Positions 16,216 through 25,024 are shown, numbered from the stretch's first letter. The stretch: 42,869 nucleotides of DNA from Nostoc sp. NMS9 (GCF_017114995.1 NZ_JABXKL010000102.1:1-42869); one strand, 5' to 3'. Made by a program: numbers and translations. Notes: a model not told the origin generated them from the letters alone.

Positions 16216-17422
16216 TTTAGAGAAATTCCACTTCTGTGAAGAGAAAAGCGACTCTGACTCCCGCTCGGAAGTTATGGAGTGCGCGATTCGGTTTCCATTA
16301 ATTCTACTTCTTTGAAGAGAAGCGACATGAATGTGGAGACAGCAGTAGTGGACAACGAAATTGTGTTTCCATTAATTCCACTTCTTTGAAGAGAAGCGAC
16401 TTAAAAACCGACGCGGATCAATCTATGCAGTTTCTAGTTTCCATTAATTCCACTTCTCCGAAGAGAAGCGACTTGAGCAACTAGAGGATACTTTTGGCAT
16501 CATCCAAGAGTTTCCATTAATTCCACTTCTCCGAAGAGAAGCGACAAACTGCAAAAATGGTAAAGCAGAGGGAGTAAAGTGGTTAAGGTTTCCATTAATT
16601 CCACTTCTCCGAAGAGAAGCGACCTGTAGATATGATTAACCCAATCTACAGCATGGTTCTGTTTCCATTAATTCCACTTCTCCGAAGAGAAGCGACTATA
16701 CTTTCACTTACTTGGATGCTGTTGACCTTCGTTTCCATTAATTCCACTTCTCCGAAGAGAAGCGACAGGAATTGAGGTTAACAAAAAATTCAACCACGTA
16801 AGCGAAAGTTTCCATTAATTCCACTTCTCCGAAGAGAAGCGACGCCTTCATCAGAAAATGCTTTGATGAAAAATTCAGGTTTCCATTAATTCCACTTCTC
16901 CGAAGAGAAGCGACGTTTGATTTCGAGAGTGCCGAGCGCAAGCAGCTCAAGTTTCCATTAATTCCACTTCTCTGAAGAGAAGCGACGGTGTAGAATTTAC
17001 AACTACTGGGGATGGAGTAAATACTGTTTCCATTAATTCCACTTCTCTGAAGAGAAGCGACGGGTCACAAATTAATTAATCAGAATCCAGGGAACAGTTT
17101 CCATTAATTCCACTTCTCTGAAGAGAAGCGACTCCTAAACCAAAGTTTGATTTAAATGAAACTAAGGGTTTCCATTAATTCCACTTCTCTGAAGAGAAGC
17201 GACTGGTGGTCTAGTGTTAGGTGGTTTAAGGTCTTGTACAGTTTCCATTAATTCCACTTCTCTGAAGAGAAGCGACATGGGCAATCGACAAATTTGACCA
17301 TCCAAGCCATGCAGAAGTTTCCATTAATTCCACTTCTCTGAAGAGAAGCGACCCGACCTGGCCGTGGGTGAACCCGAGCCTGTCACGTTTCCATTAATTC
17401 CACTTCTCTGAAGAGAAGCGAC
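16216..17422 (-). CRISPR. CRISPR array 3 (type A repeat)
   Basis: Sixteen good 36-bp repeats plus a degenerate one (16216-16252) at the left end. Starts are 16291, 16365, 16437, 16510, 16588, 16661, 16731, 16808, 16879, 16951, 17026, 17097, 17168, 17241, 17317 and 17387. The leader is on the right, so the array is read leftward. The repeats fall into ordered groups by loop sequence on the transcribed strand: the oldest two have TTCAAAG, the next seven TTCGGAG (as in array 1), and the newest seven TTCAGAG. Most spacers are 34-42 nt. The newest (17353-17386) is GC-rich. Confidence 0.97.
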
Positions 17423-17690
17423 CCCTCTTATTTAAACTCTTATGGTGCCTGATGTCCAGATGCTCTTTGCGACGGGGTCGGTGAATAGAGAAATTTTTAC
17501 CTTTACAAGGAAATATAAAAACGCTGGAATCCTTGTACAGAGAGACATCGGCAGGGTCAACGAGAACATAGGCATTTCCCAGTTTTGCCGACCCCGCCGC
17601 AGGGAAAGTAAAAAAACTTAGTAAATTTGTCATTCGCATGAAACCACTAGCAGGATCTCAAACCAGCACCTACTTTTAAGGTATAGAGAA
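17423..17690 (-). promoter_or_regulatory. Leader of CRISPR array 3
   Basis: Homologous to the array 1 leader (4417-4689) through shared blocks such as CCCCTCTTATTTAAA, GATGTCCAGATGC, TTGCGACGGGGT, TTGCCGACCCCGCCGCAG and GTCATTCGCATGAAACC. GACGGGGTCGGT (17470-17481) and GCCGACCCCGCC (17586-17597) are nearly complementary and could form a long-range stem. It lies between the newest repeat and csx18, so it may share its upstream region with the csx18-cas1-cas2 promoter. Confidence 0.85.
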
Positions 17691-17721
17691 AAAACAGAAA
17701 CAACCATCAAACATCATATTT

Positions 17722-17985
17722 ATGTATATCTCTTCTCGCGCTGCATTAATCCGTAATCTTGGGATAGCCTTACTCAACGGTGCTATCACTCTAATTATCT
17801 TGTTAATAGCACCTTTGGGGCTAGCAGCAGTAATCATCAATACAATCTTGATCGCCGTCGCCAGCTTTGTCAACGCTACAGCAGGTGATGCTGTAGTGAA
17901 TTTTTTGCAACCATCCCAAATTAAAAAGTTGCAAGCCGAAATCATTTCCCAACAGTCACAACTGACCAAAGAAAGTAAAAAATAA
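17722..17985 (+). CDS. csx18: Csx18-like small membrane protein
   Basis: An 87-residue protein. A short polar N-terminus is followed by two hydrophobic segments (about residues 10-34 and 35-50, with LIILLIAPLGLAAVIINTIL at the centre) and a charged helical tail. It lies directly before cas1 beside the array 3 leader. Size, composition and position match the cyanobacterial CRISPR-associated Csx18 family, whose function is unknown; I assign it from memory of the family pattern. It probably forms an operon with cas1 and cas2. Its membrane nature suggests that adaptation or an effector response could be membrane-linked, which is speculative. Confidence 0.6.
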   Translation: MYISSRAALIRNLGIALLNGAITLIILLIAPLGLAAVIINTILIAVASFVNATAGDAVVNFLQPSQIKKLQAEIISQQSQLTKESKK

Positions 17986-18031
17986 CTAACAACATTTTAA
18001 CCCTTTTCTTTTGATATTATTTAGAAATTTT

Positions 18032-19024
18032 ATGCGGACACTCTACGTCTCCCGACAAGGTTGTTATATCAGCCTCAAAGCAGAAACCCTAATTATTAAA
18101 CAAGGAGAAACTATTCATGGCGAAGTACAATTACCATTGCTGGAACAAATACTAATATTTGGTAAATCTCAAATCACTACCCAGGCGATTCGTACTTGTC
18201 TATGGCGAGATATCCCCATTGCCTATCTATCCCGGATGGGATACTGCTATGGTCGGCTCATGCCAATTGAACGGGGATATCGTCAATTATCTCGTTATCA
18301 GCAACAATTAACAGCAATCGAACGCTTGTTAGCAGCTAGAAAAATTGTCCAAGCCAAACTGAAAAATAGCCGCACATTTTTACAGAGACAACAACGGCGT
18401 AACCCGTCCGAAACGGCTGAAATTGCCATCAAAAGTTTAGAAGTTTTAGGACAAAAATCAGGAGAAGCTGAAACGACAGAGCGATTGATGGGATTAGAAG
18501 GGGCTGGTGCAGCGCAGTATTTTTCAGCCTTTGGTGAATGTTTGAATAATCCCGATTTTGTATTTTTAGCGCGTAGCCGCCGTCCCCCAGGAAATCCGGT
18601 GAACGCGATGCTGAGTTTTGGCTACCAAATCTTATGGAATCACCTGTTGACAATAATTGAACTCCAAGGACTAGACCCTTACTACGCTTGTCTACATCAA
18701 GGCACAGAACGTCATGCTGCTCTTGCTTCCGATTTAATTGAAGAATTTCGTGCCCCAATTATTGATTCTCTGGTACTTTGGTTAATCAATAGCAAAGTCA
18801 TGGATACTCAAAACGATTTTGAATATCATGATGGGGGTTGCTATCTGAATAACTCTGGTCGCCCAAAATATATCAAATATTTTTTACAACGCTTGTCAGA
18901 AGAAGTACAAAATTCTCAGGGAGAAAAACAACCTCGTTGGGATTTAATGACACAGCAAATTAAATCTTTTAAAGAATTCGTTTATCAGCCTAGCAAACTC
19001 TATAAGCCTTATGAAATTCGTTGA
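18032..19024 (+). CDS. cas1: Cas1 integrase
   Basis: A 330-residue Cas1, which with Cas2 inserts new spacers at the leader end of arrays. The N-terminal beta domain opens RTLYVSRQGCYISLKAETL. In the helical domain the metal ligands are present: Glu in MGLEGAGAAQYF (about E156), His in ACLHQGT (H222) and Asp in SDLIEEFRAPIID (D234). There is no fused reverse transcriptase or Cas4 domain, so acquisition from DNA is expected. I chose ATG 18032 over an in-frame TTG at 18011 because it aligns with the usual Cas1 start. The stop is directly followed by the cas2 ATG. Confidence 0.95.
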   Translation: MRTLYVSRQGCYISLKAETLIIKQGETIHGEVQLPLLEQILIFGKSQITTQAIRTCLWRDIPIAYLSRMGYCYGRLMPIERGYRQLSRYQQQLTAIERLLAARKIVQAKLKNSRTFLQRQQRRNPSETAEIAIKSLEVLGQKSGEAETTERLMGLEGAGAAQYFSAFGECLNNPDFVFLARSRRPPGNPVNAMLSFGYQILWNHLLTIIELQGLDPYYACLHQGTERHAALASDLIEEFRAPIIDSLVLWLINSKVMDTQNDFEYHDGGCYLNNSGRPKYIKYFLQRLSEEVQNSQGEKQPRWDLMTQQIKSFKEFVYQPSKLYKPYEIR

Positions 19025-19303
19025 ATGCTATTTTATGTAATAGTATATGACATATCTTGCGATAAAAGACGCAAAAAAGTGTCTGATTTATTAGAAGGAT
19101 ATGGTCAACGAGTGCAATATTCAGTATTTGAATGTGTTCTTGACCAAAATAAATATAATGAACTGCGAAAAAGACTTCATAAACAAGTGAAAGTTTCAGA
19201 AGACAGCGTGCGGTTTTATCCCCTCAGCCGACACACGTTTAACCAAATTGAAACTTGGGGAGAACCACCAGTTACAGAACTTCCAGGTTCAACTATTATC
19301 TGA
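19025..19303 (+). CDS. cas2: Cas2
   Basis: A 92-residue Cas2, a ferredoxin-fold dimer that bridges two Cas1 dimers. FYVIVYDISCDKRRKKVSDL gives the first strand with the conserved Asp (residue 9), and GYGQRVQYSVFECVL is the second conserved strand. The ATG follows the cas1 stop with no gap, so translation is coupled. It is the last gene of the adaptation module. Downstream there is about 200 nt of non-coding sequence before the SNase-like gene. Confidence 0.95.
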   Translation: MLFYVIVYDISCDKRRKKVSDLLEGYGQRVQYSVFECVLDQNKYNELRKRLHKQVKVSEDSVRFYPLSRHTFNQIETWGEPPVTELPGSTII

Positions 19304-19509
19304 TTTACTCCTCTTCGGTTACTCTGAGAGAAGGAAAATTAGTTTAAATAATTACCATATTAGATGAGTATTATTTACGGTACTACAGGTGACAAAACTT
19401 TTCTTTATCACCTTGACTGACATAAAAATAGGTAGTAAGGTGCAATGAAAAAAATATATCTTTGTATTTTGCTAATATCATTCCACAGAGGTAATGCAGG
19501 TAAGTTTGG

Positions 19510-20076
19510 ATGGAGAAATTAACTAAACCAGTGCGATTTTGGCTTTGTGCAACTATCATAATTTTGAATTTGATGGGCTGCGATCGCTTTATCGGTAATT
19601 CTGGAGAACCGGTTGAGCGAGTCAGTGATGGCGATACTTTAGTAGTGAAAGATACCAATGGCAAAAACTTTACCGTGCGCTTTGCTTGTGTAGATGCGCC
19701 AGAAATAGCCCATACAAACAAAGAAAAACAGAGTAGACGCACTAGCGATCGCAATCAATTTACTTGGGGTGTGAAAGCTCAAGAACGGGTGCAACAACTG
19801 GTACAACAAGGAGGCGATCGCGTGACTTTGAATATCACCGATAGCGATCGCTATGGGCGTAAAATTGCCGAAGTCCGTTTAAAAAATGGCACTTTTGTGC
19901 AACAGGTATTGTTGCAAGAAGGGTTGGCAAAAGTGTATCGTCCTTATTTAAACAAGTGTCCTAGTAAAGATTTAGTTCAACAAGCCGAAGTTAAGGCCAA
20001 GGAACAACGGCTCGGCGTTTGGAGCGATACTAAATTTGTGAATCCTTGGGAATATCGCAGCCTATATAAGAAATAG
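19510..20076 (+). CDS. SNase-like (thermonuclease) lipoprotein
   Basis: A 188-residue secreted nuclease of the staphylococcal nuclease family. The N-terminal signal ends in the lipobox LMGC (Cys about 24), so the protein should be lipid-anchored outside the cytoplasmic membrane. The OB-fold motifs are complete: VSDGDTLVV (Ca2+ Asp), VRFACVDAPE (catalytic Arg and Glu) and DRYGRKIAEV (second catalytic Arg). It would degrade extracellular or periplasmic DNA and RNA. It is next to cas2 but separated by 200 nt. A link with spacer acquisition from external DNA would be speculation. The start follows a GTAAGTTTGG stretch without a clear ribosome site. Confidence 0.88.
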   Translation: MEKLTKPVRFWLCATIIILNLMGCDRFIGNSGEPVERVSDGDTLVVKDTNGKNFTVRFACVDAPEIAHTNKEKQSRRTSDRNQFTWGVKAQERVQQLVQQGGDRVTLNITDSDRYGRKIAEVRLKNGTFVQQVLLQEGLAKVYRPYLNKCPSKDLVQQAEVKAKEQRLGVWSDTKFVNPWEYRSLYKK

Positions 20077-20176
20077 AAACTCTAGCTATTTCTAATTAAA
20101 TGCACGACATTTTTTAACATTGCAGAGAAAGCGGGATGATTTAGCAACTTCCAAAACTCCCCCATCCCCTGCCCCC

Positions 20177-20328
20177 TACGGTGTACACACAAGTCTGAAG
20201 TAGTTTACGAATCTGGTTTTTACCCCACCCTAACCCTCCCCGATGCATTGGGGAGGGAACTAGATTTCCGGCTTCCCCCAATGCATCGGGGGATTGAGGG
20301 GGGTAATTTGACTTGTGTGTACACCGTA
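20177..20328. repeat. MITE-like element with perfect 19-bp ends
   Basis: TACGGTGTACACACAAGTC (20177-20195) and its exact inverse complement (20310-20328) bound a 152-bp element without a gene. The interior has CCCTAACCCTCCCC, an inverted pair around GATGCATTGGGG / CCCCCAATGCATC, and GGGGGATTGAGGGGGGT. The interior matches the core of the element at 12182-12324, although the terminal repeats differ. Confidence 0.7.
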
Positions 20329-20350
20329 GCCTCTGCTCCCCTGTCTCCCC

Positions 20351-21232
20351 CTACTCCTCTCCCCAAGTTTGCAGTTGCAAATAAACTAGTACCAACGTTG
20401 CTGCTAGTAACACAGTCGCTCCTGCTGCTGCATAACCAAAATCAAACTGACCAAAAGCCTCTTGATAAATGTAGTAAACCAGCAAATTAGTCGAATTCAG
20501 TGGTCCACCGCCAGTCATCACATAAGATTGCTCAAAACTCCGCAATGTAAAAATTCCAGTAGTGATGATTGCAAATATGACAGTCGGGCGCAATCCCGGC
20601 AAAGTAATATACCAAAATTGTTGCCAAGCATTTGCTCCATCTAAGTCTGCTGCTTCATAACGACTAGAGGGAATTGCTTGCAATCCTGCTAAAAAAACTA
20701 CCATATTGAAACCGAGTTGTTTCCAAATACTCATTAAAATAATTACCGGCATTGCCCAAAATGTGTCTCCTAGCCAGGGTATTTCTGAAATGCCAAAAAA
20801 ATCTAAAAGTCCGTTAACTGGCCCTGATGTTTGAAACAGCCAGCGAAACCCCAAACCTGCTGCCACAAGTGAGATAATTGAAGGTAGAAAATAAGCACTT
20901 CGCAGGATGCCCCGCAAGGGAATAGAACGGTTTAATAGTACTGCCAATCCCAAGGAGATAACTAAACTGGGAATGATAGTGGCGATCGTAAAATAAAAGG
21001 TGTTACCCAGCACTTGCAAGAAGTCGGGGTTGAGTAGCAAGCGCCAATAGTTTTTTAAGCCTATCCAATAAATACCTTTTAAGGTGAAACTACCAGCAGT
21101 GAAACTGAGGTAGAACAAATAGGCAATCGGCCAAATGATAAAAACACCCAGCAAAATTAATGCTGGTGCGAGAAAAATCCACGCCGCTACTGTATCATTA
21201 TCCAACCACGACTTAGTATATATTTTTGCCAT
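20351..21232 (-). CDS. ABC sugar transporter permease (MalF/UgpA type)
   Basis: A 293-residue inner-membrane permease with six predicted transmembrane segments, the first at AAWIFLAPALILLGVFIIWP. The EAA loop that docks the ATPase is present (YEAADLDGANAWQQFWYITL, about residues 190-209). The C-terminal MTGGGPLNSTNLLVYYIY block is typical of carbohydrate-uptake (CUT1) permeases. The partner permease, binding protein and ATPase are not in the window; scattered sugar transporter genes are common in cyanobacteria. The substrate cannot be told. The gene is divergent from purN with only 24 nt between starts. AGGAGGG lies 12 nt upstream of the ATG. Confidence 0.88.
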   Translation of the reverse strand: MAKIYTKSWLDNDTVAAWIFLAPALILLGVFIIWPIAYLFYLSFTAGSFTLKGIYWIGLKNYWRLLLNPDFLQVLGNTFYFTIATIIPSLVISLGLAVLLNRSIPLRGILRSAYFLPSIISLVAAGLGFRWLFQTSGPVNGLLDFFGISEIPWLGDTFWAMPVIILMSIWKQLGFNMVVFLAGLQAIPSSRYEAADLDGANAWQQFWYITLPGLRPTVIFAIITTGIFTLRSFEQSYVMTGGGPLNSTNLLVYYIYQEAFGQFDFGYAAAGATVLLAATLVLVYLQLQTWGEE

Positions 21233-21256
21233 CTATAATTAACCCTCCTAGCTGTT

Positions 21257-21919
21257 ATGACTCTTTGCCTTGATTCTACCCTGAGCTTAATTTCTCCCAA
21301 CATTAGCGATAATTGCCAACAATTCGCTCCTTTAAAACTGGGAATTATGGCTTCTGGAAATGGCAGCAATTTTGATGTAGTTGCCCAAGCTATCCAAGAT
21401 GGGCGGCTAAATGCCCAAATTCAAGTTTTAATTTACAATAACCCCTCGGCGAAAGCAGCCGTCAGAGCAGCTAATAGAGGTGTAGAAACTGTCTTATTAA
21501 ATCACCGCAACTATCAAAATCGAGAAGAGTTTGATGAAAAAATTGTGCAGACATTGCGGCACTACGATGTAGAATGGGTGATTTTGGCAGGATGGATGCG
21601 ACTATTAACGTCAGTTTTCATTGATGCCTTTCCTGAGAGGATTATTAATATCCATCCTAGTTTGTTACCTAGTTTCAAGGGAATTCATGCTGTAGAACAA
21701 GCCTTGGTATCTGGTGTAAAAATCACTGGTTGTACAGTGCATATAGCTTGCTTAGAAATGGATAGCGGCCCAATATTAATGCAAGCCGCAGTACCAGTGC
21801 TGCCGGATGATACAGCAGAAACACTCCACGCCAGGATTCAAATTCAGGAACATCGAATTTTACCATTAGCGATCGCTCTGGCAGCTTCTTCGTCAAAAGT
21901 CACATTAAGCGTAACGTAA
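21257..21919 (+). CDS. purN: Phosphoribosylglycinamide formyltransferase
   Basis: A 220-residue PurN, which transfers a formyl group from 10-formyltetrahydrofolate to GAR in purine synthesis. After a cyanobacterial N-terminal extension of about 26 residues, KLGIMASGNGSNFDVV forms the phosphate-binding loop. The catalytic Asn and His are in RIINIHPSLLPSFKG and the catalytic Asp in EMDSGPIL. AETLHARIQIQEHRILPLAI is the usual C-terminal helix. No internal start would keep the domain intact, so I keep ATG 21257. A hairpin at 21937-21960 separates it from the convergent photosensor gene. Confidence 0.93.
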   Translation: MTLCLDSTLSLISPNISDNCQQFAPLKLGIMASGNGSNFDVVAQAIQDGRLNAQIQVLIYNNPSAKAAVRAANRGVETVLLNHRNYQNREEFDEKIVQTLRHYDVEWVILAGWMRLLTSVFIDAFPERIINIHPSLLPSFKGIHAVEQALVSGVKITGCTVHIACLEMDSGPILMQAAVPVLPDDTAETLHARIQIQEHRILPLAIALAASSSKVTLSVT

Positions 21920-21936
21920 AAATACATATATCAATT

Positions 21937-21960
21937 AGGGGCGCACAGCTGCGCGCCCCT
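21937..21960. terminator. Terminator-type hairpin between convergent genes
   Basis: AGGGGCGC, an 8-nt loop and GCGCCCCT form a strong 8-bp GC-rich stem. It lies between the purN stop and the stop of the convergent GAF protein, so it can serve both strands. There is no long T tract on the plus strand. Confidence 0.55.
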
Positions 21961-21961
21961 A

Positions 21962-24544
21962 CTATTCATCAGAATTAGCTTCAGCAGCTTGATACGCTTG
22001 TAAGAGCCTAGCATGATCGAGAGTAAATCCTACTTGCATAGCTATTTGGGCAAATAAATCAATCTCAGATTGTTGCCAATCACGGGGTTCAGAACATTGA
22101 TGTGCAATTAACAAGCCAAATAGCTGCTCATCTTTGATAATTGGTGCTACTAAATTTGCTTTCACACCAAAAGATTCGAGCAGTTTAATGTGACAATCAG
22201 CCAAACTAGACTCATAAATGTTGTTGATTGCGACAACGCGACCAGATTGGTACTTTTCTACATAGCCTTGAGTAAAACAGGGGTCATGGATTTTAGACCG
22301 CAAAACTTTGGGATAACCTGGAACCACTGATTCAGCAATAATAATTCCAAACCAATTAGCGTAAAAGCTATAAACCAACACTCTGTCAGTACTCAGTGCT
22401 TTGCGAACCTCTTCCACAGTAGTTTTCATGATATCCTCTTCTTTGAGGGATTGGCGAATGCTGCGGATAATATCCACTAGTAACTGACTTCGCATCCTTT
22501 CAGCTTCGATTCGTTGCAGGAGTCTTGCATGGTCGAGAGCAAATCCTACTTGCATTGCCATCTGGCCAAATAAATCAATCTCAGCTTGTTGCCAATCGCG
22601 GGGTCTGGAGCATTGATGTGCAATTAACAAGCCAAATAGCTCTTTATCTTTAATAATAGGGGCGACCAGATTTGCTTTCACAGCAAAGGATTCGAGCAAG
22701 TTAATATGGCAGTCAGCCAAACCTGCTTCATAAATGTTGTTTATTGCGAGAACGCGACCAGACTGATACTCTTCTACATAGCCTTGACCGAAACATGGGT
22801 CTTGGATTTCAGCTCGCAAAACTTTTGGGTAGGTGAGAACAACTGATTCAGCAATCACTATTCCAGACCAATTAGCATCAAAGCTATAAACCATCACTCG
22901 GTCGGTACTCAAAGCTTTGCGAACCTCTTCCACAGTGGTTTTGAGGACATCCTCTTCGTTGAGTGATTGGCGAATACTGCCGATAGTATCTGCTAACAAC
23001 TGACTTTGCACACCCTCAGCCTCGATTCGTTGCAGGAGTCTTGCATGGTCGAGAGCAAACCCCACTTGCATCGCTATCTGGGCAAATAAATCAATCTCAG
23101 ATTGTTGCCAATCACGGGGTCTGGAGCATTGATGTGCAATTAATAAGCCAAATAACTGTTCATCTTTGAGAATGGGGGCGACCAAATTTGCTTTCACAGC
23201 AAAGGATTCGAGTAAGTTAATATGGCAGTCAGCCAAATCAGCTTCATAAATGTTGTTTGTGGCTACAACGCGACCAGACTGATACTTTTCTACATAACCC
23301 TGACCGAAGCAGATGTCTTGGATTTCAGACCGCAAAACTTTGGGATAACCTGGAATCACTGATTCGGCAATTATAATTCCAGACCAATTAGCGTCAAAGC
23401 TATAAACCAGCACTCGGTCAGTACTCAGTACTTTACGAACCTCTTCCACAGTGGTTTTGAGGACATCTTCTTCGTTGAGGGATTGGCGAATGCTGCGGGT
23501 AATTTCGATAAATACCTGAGCGTTATCTGCCTTGGTATCTACTTGTTGTAGAAGGTTGCCGTAGTCAAGGGCAAATCCTACTTGCATGGCTATCTGAGCC
23601 AACAAATCAATCTCAGACTGTTGCCAAAAGCGAAGTCTAGAACATTGATGTGCAATCAACAAACCGAATAGCTGTTTGCCTTTGAGAATAGGTGCGACTA
23701 AATTAGATTTGACAGCAAATTGCTCCAGCAATTCAATATCACCATCACTGAGATCGCCTTTATGGATATTATCAATAGCATGGATAGTACCATTCTGATA
23801 TTTGTCTATATACTCTGCCTCAAATCCAGGCTCAGAGACTGTAACCCCTAATATTTTCGGTAAACCAGGTGCTACCGATTCGGCGATGAAGGTTCCATTA
23901 TAGTTGGAGTCGAAGCAAAAGATGGTTACGCGATCGATGCTTAAAGCTTTACGAATTTCTTCTGAGGTAGTTTTGAGAACATCTTCTTGATTGAATGATT
24001 CTCGAACCCAACGGGTAATTTTTATTAATAGTTGGGAGTAATCAGCTTCGGCTTCTTTCTCCTGTACTAAAACCGAAAGCAGGTCTGTAAATAAGGTGAT
24101 GTTTCTCTCTAACATCACTAATTCATCTTGGCTAGCAATGAAGACTTGAGTAAACTCACTGTCTGGACGTAGCCTCTTTTTAATATTATTAGAGATTGTA
24201 GCAACATTGCTGACTCGACTCATAACTCGATTCGTCACAAAAATAGCGATCGCACCTGCTAAAATTGCTGTCACTCCCATACCAGTTAACAAGAGTGACA
24301 ATTGTCTTTGTAGGACAAGTTCAGTTTCTGTTGAACTTTGTGCACTCTCTTGGCTGACTTGCGGAATTTGTGTGTTAATTAAATCAATGCCATAGTTGTA
24401 AGTAGCTGTTCCAATTGCAACTACAGGAAGGACACTGATACTTAGTGCCCAAACCATTGCTTTAGTCTTTAAACTCCATTTTTGTTGCCAGAGTCTCTGT
24501 TGACGATTTCGTCTTGCTTGGTTTTGAGAAAAAGACTGACTCAT
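21962..24544 (-). CDS. Membrane cyanobacteriochrome-like sensor, four GAF domains
   Basis: An 860-residue protein. Two membrane segments (about 28-46 and 84-104) are followed by a HAMP-like linker and four GAF domains (about 180-333, 355-505, 530-680, 705-850). GAF2, GAF3 and GAF4 carry both cysteines of DXCF-type cyanobacteriochromes: DICF (C412) with DCH (C440-H441), DPCF (C584) with DCH (C612), and DPCF (C756) with DCH (C784). GAF1 has EPGF and DGD instead and should not bind bilin. Architecture resembles PixJ/TaxD1 phototaxis receptors, but it ends after GAF4 with no methyl-accepting, kinase or GGDEF domain. GAF2-4 are near-identical, implying recent internal duplication. Confidence 0.85.
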   Translation of the reverse strand: MSQSFSQNQARRNRQQRLWQQKWSLKTKAMVWALSISVLPVVAIGTATYNYGIDLINTQIPQVSQESAQSSTETELVLQRQLSLLLTGMGVTAILAGAIAIFVTNRVMSRVSNVATISNNIKKRLRPDSEFTQVFIASQDELVMLERNITLFTDLLSVLVQEKEAEADYSQLLIKITRWVRESFNQEDVLKTTSEEIRKALSIDRVTIFCFDSNYNGTFIAESVAPGLPKILGVTVSEPGFEAEYIDKYQNGTIHAIDNIHKGDLSDGDIELLEQFAVKSNLVAPILKGKQLFGLLIAHQCSRLRFWQQSEIDLLAQIAMQVGFALDYGNLLQQVDTKADNAQVFIEITRSIRQSLNEEDVLKTTVEEVRKVLSTDRVLVYSFDANWSGIIIAESVIPGYPKVLRSEIQDICFGQGYVEKYQSGRVVATNNIYEADLADCHINLLESFAVKANLVAPILKDEQLFGLLIAHQCSRPRDWQQSEIDLFAQIAMQVGFALDHARLLQRIEAEGVQSQLLADTIGSIRQSLNEEDVLKTTVEEVRKALSTDRVMVYSFDANWSGIVIAESVVLTYPKVLRAEIQDPCFGQGYVEEYQSGRVLAINNIYEAGLADCHINLLESFAVKANLVAPIIKDKELFGLLIAHQCSRPRDWQQAEIDLFGQMAMQVGFALDHARLLQRIEAERMRSQLLVDIIRSIRQSLKEEDIMKTTVEEVRKALSTDRVLVYSFYANWFGIIIAESVVPGYPKVLRSKIHDPCFTQGYVEKYQSGRVVAINNIYESSLADCHIKLLESFGVKANLVAPIIKDEQLFGLLIAHQCSEPRDWQQSEIDLFAQIAMQVGFTLDHARLLQAYQAAEANSDE

Positions 24545-25024
24545 AAATGAAACCTGGATTGTTGCAATTGAGAATCAAGTAAATAACCTCACCACCAAAT
24601 TCTACACAAACCTTATTCAATAAGGACTGGCTTTCAGGAGTATTTTATGGCACAAGCTTTCTACTTCATGTCCGATAAGGCTTTTTTGCTCTTTGACCTC
24701 AAAAAAGTCGGGTTTGATTAACGAGCTTGTTAACAATCAAATTGCGATCGCTTGGTTGTAATGTCTTATTTTCTCATTAGAAGTTGTGGTTTGCTGACAA
24801 GACAGCCAAACAATCTTTATTTTTTAACGAGGTTCTACAGACTTCTTTTCACAGTTACCCTTACCCGTAATCTCATGTCCGCTTGATTACTTACATTAGT
24901 TTTCAAGTACATGAGGGACAAAATGCAGGATTTATGCATCAGACACAAAAAGTTTGTACTTCCTGCCCCCTGCCTTCTGCCTCCTGCCCCCTGCCTCCTG
25001 CCTCCTGCCTCCTGCCCCCATAGC
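24545..25024. other. Intergenic with heptamer tandem repeat
   Basis: No gene seen. 24962-25019 is a pyrimidine-rich short tandem repeat built on CTGCCTC/CTGCCCC heptamers, directly after the pyrR stop. The rest should contain the photosensor promoter close to 24545. Nothing else with clear structure was found. Confidence 0.7.

Noticed and set aside
4828..19303. A cas6 gene in the CRISPR island
   Set aside because: Every sizeable frame is accounted for by another family; none shows the Cas6 C-terminal glycine-rich loop pattern. A genome-wide search would decide.
19510..20076. SNase-like gene as part of the CRISPR adaptation operon
   Set aside because: A 200-nt gap, an independent start and a lipoprotein signal for export argue against direct membership.
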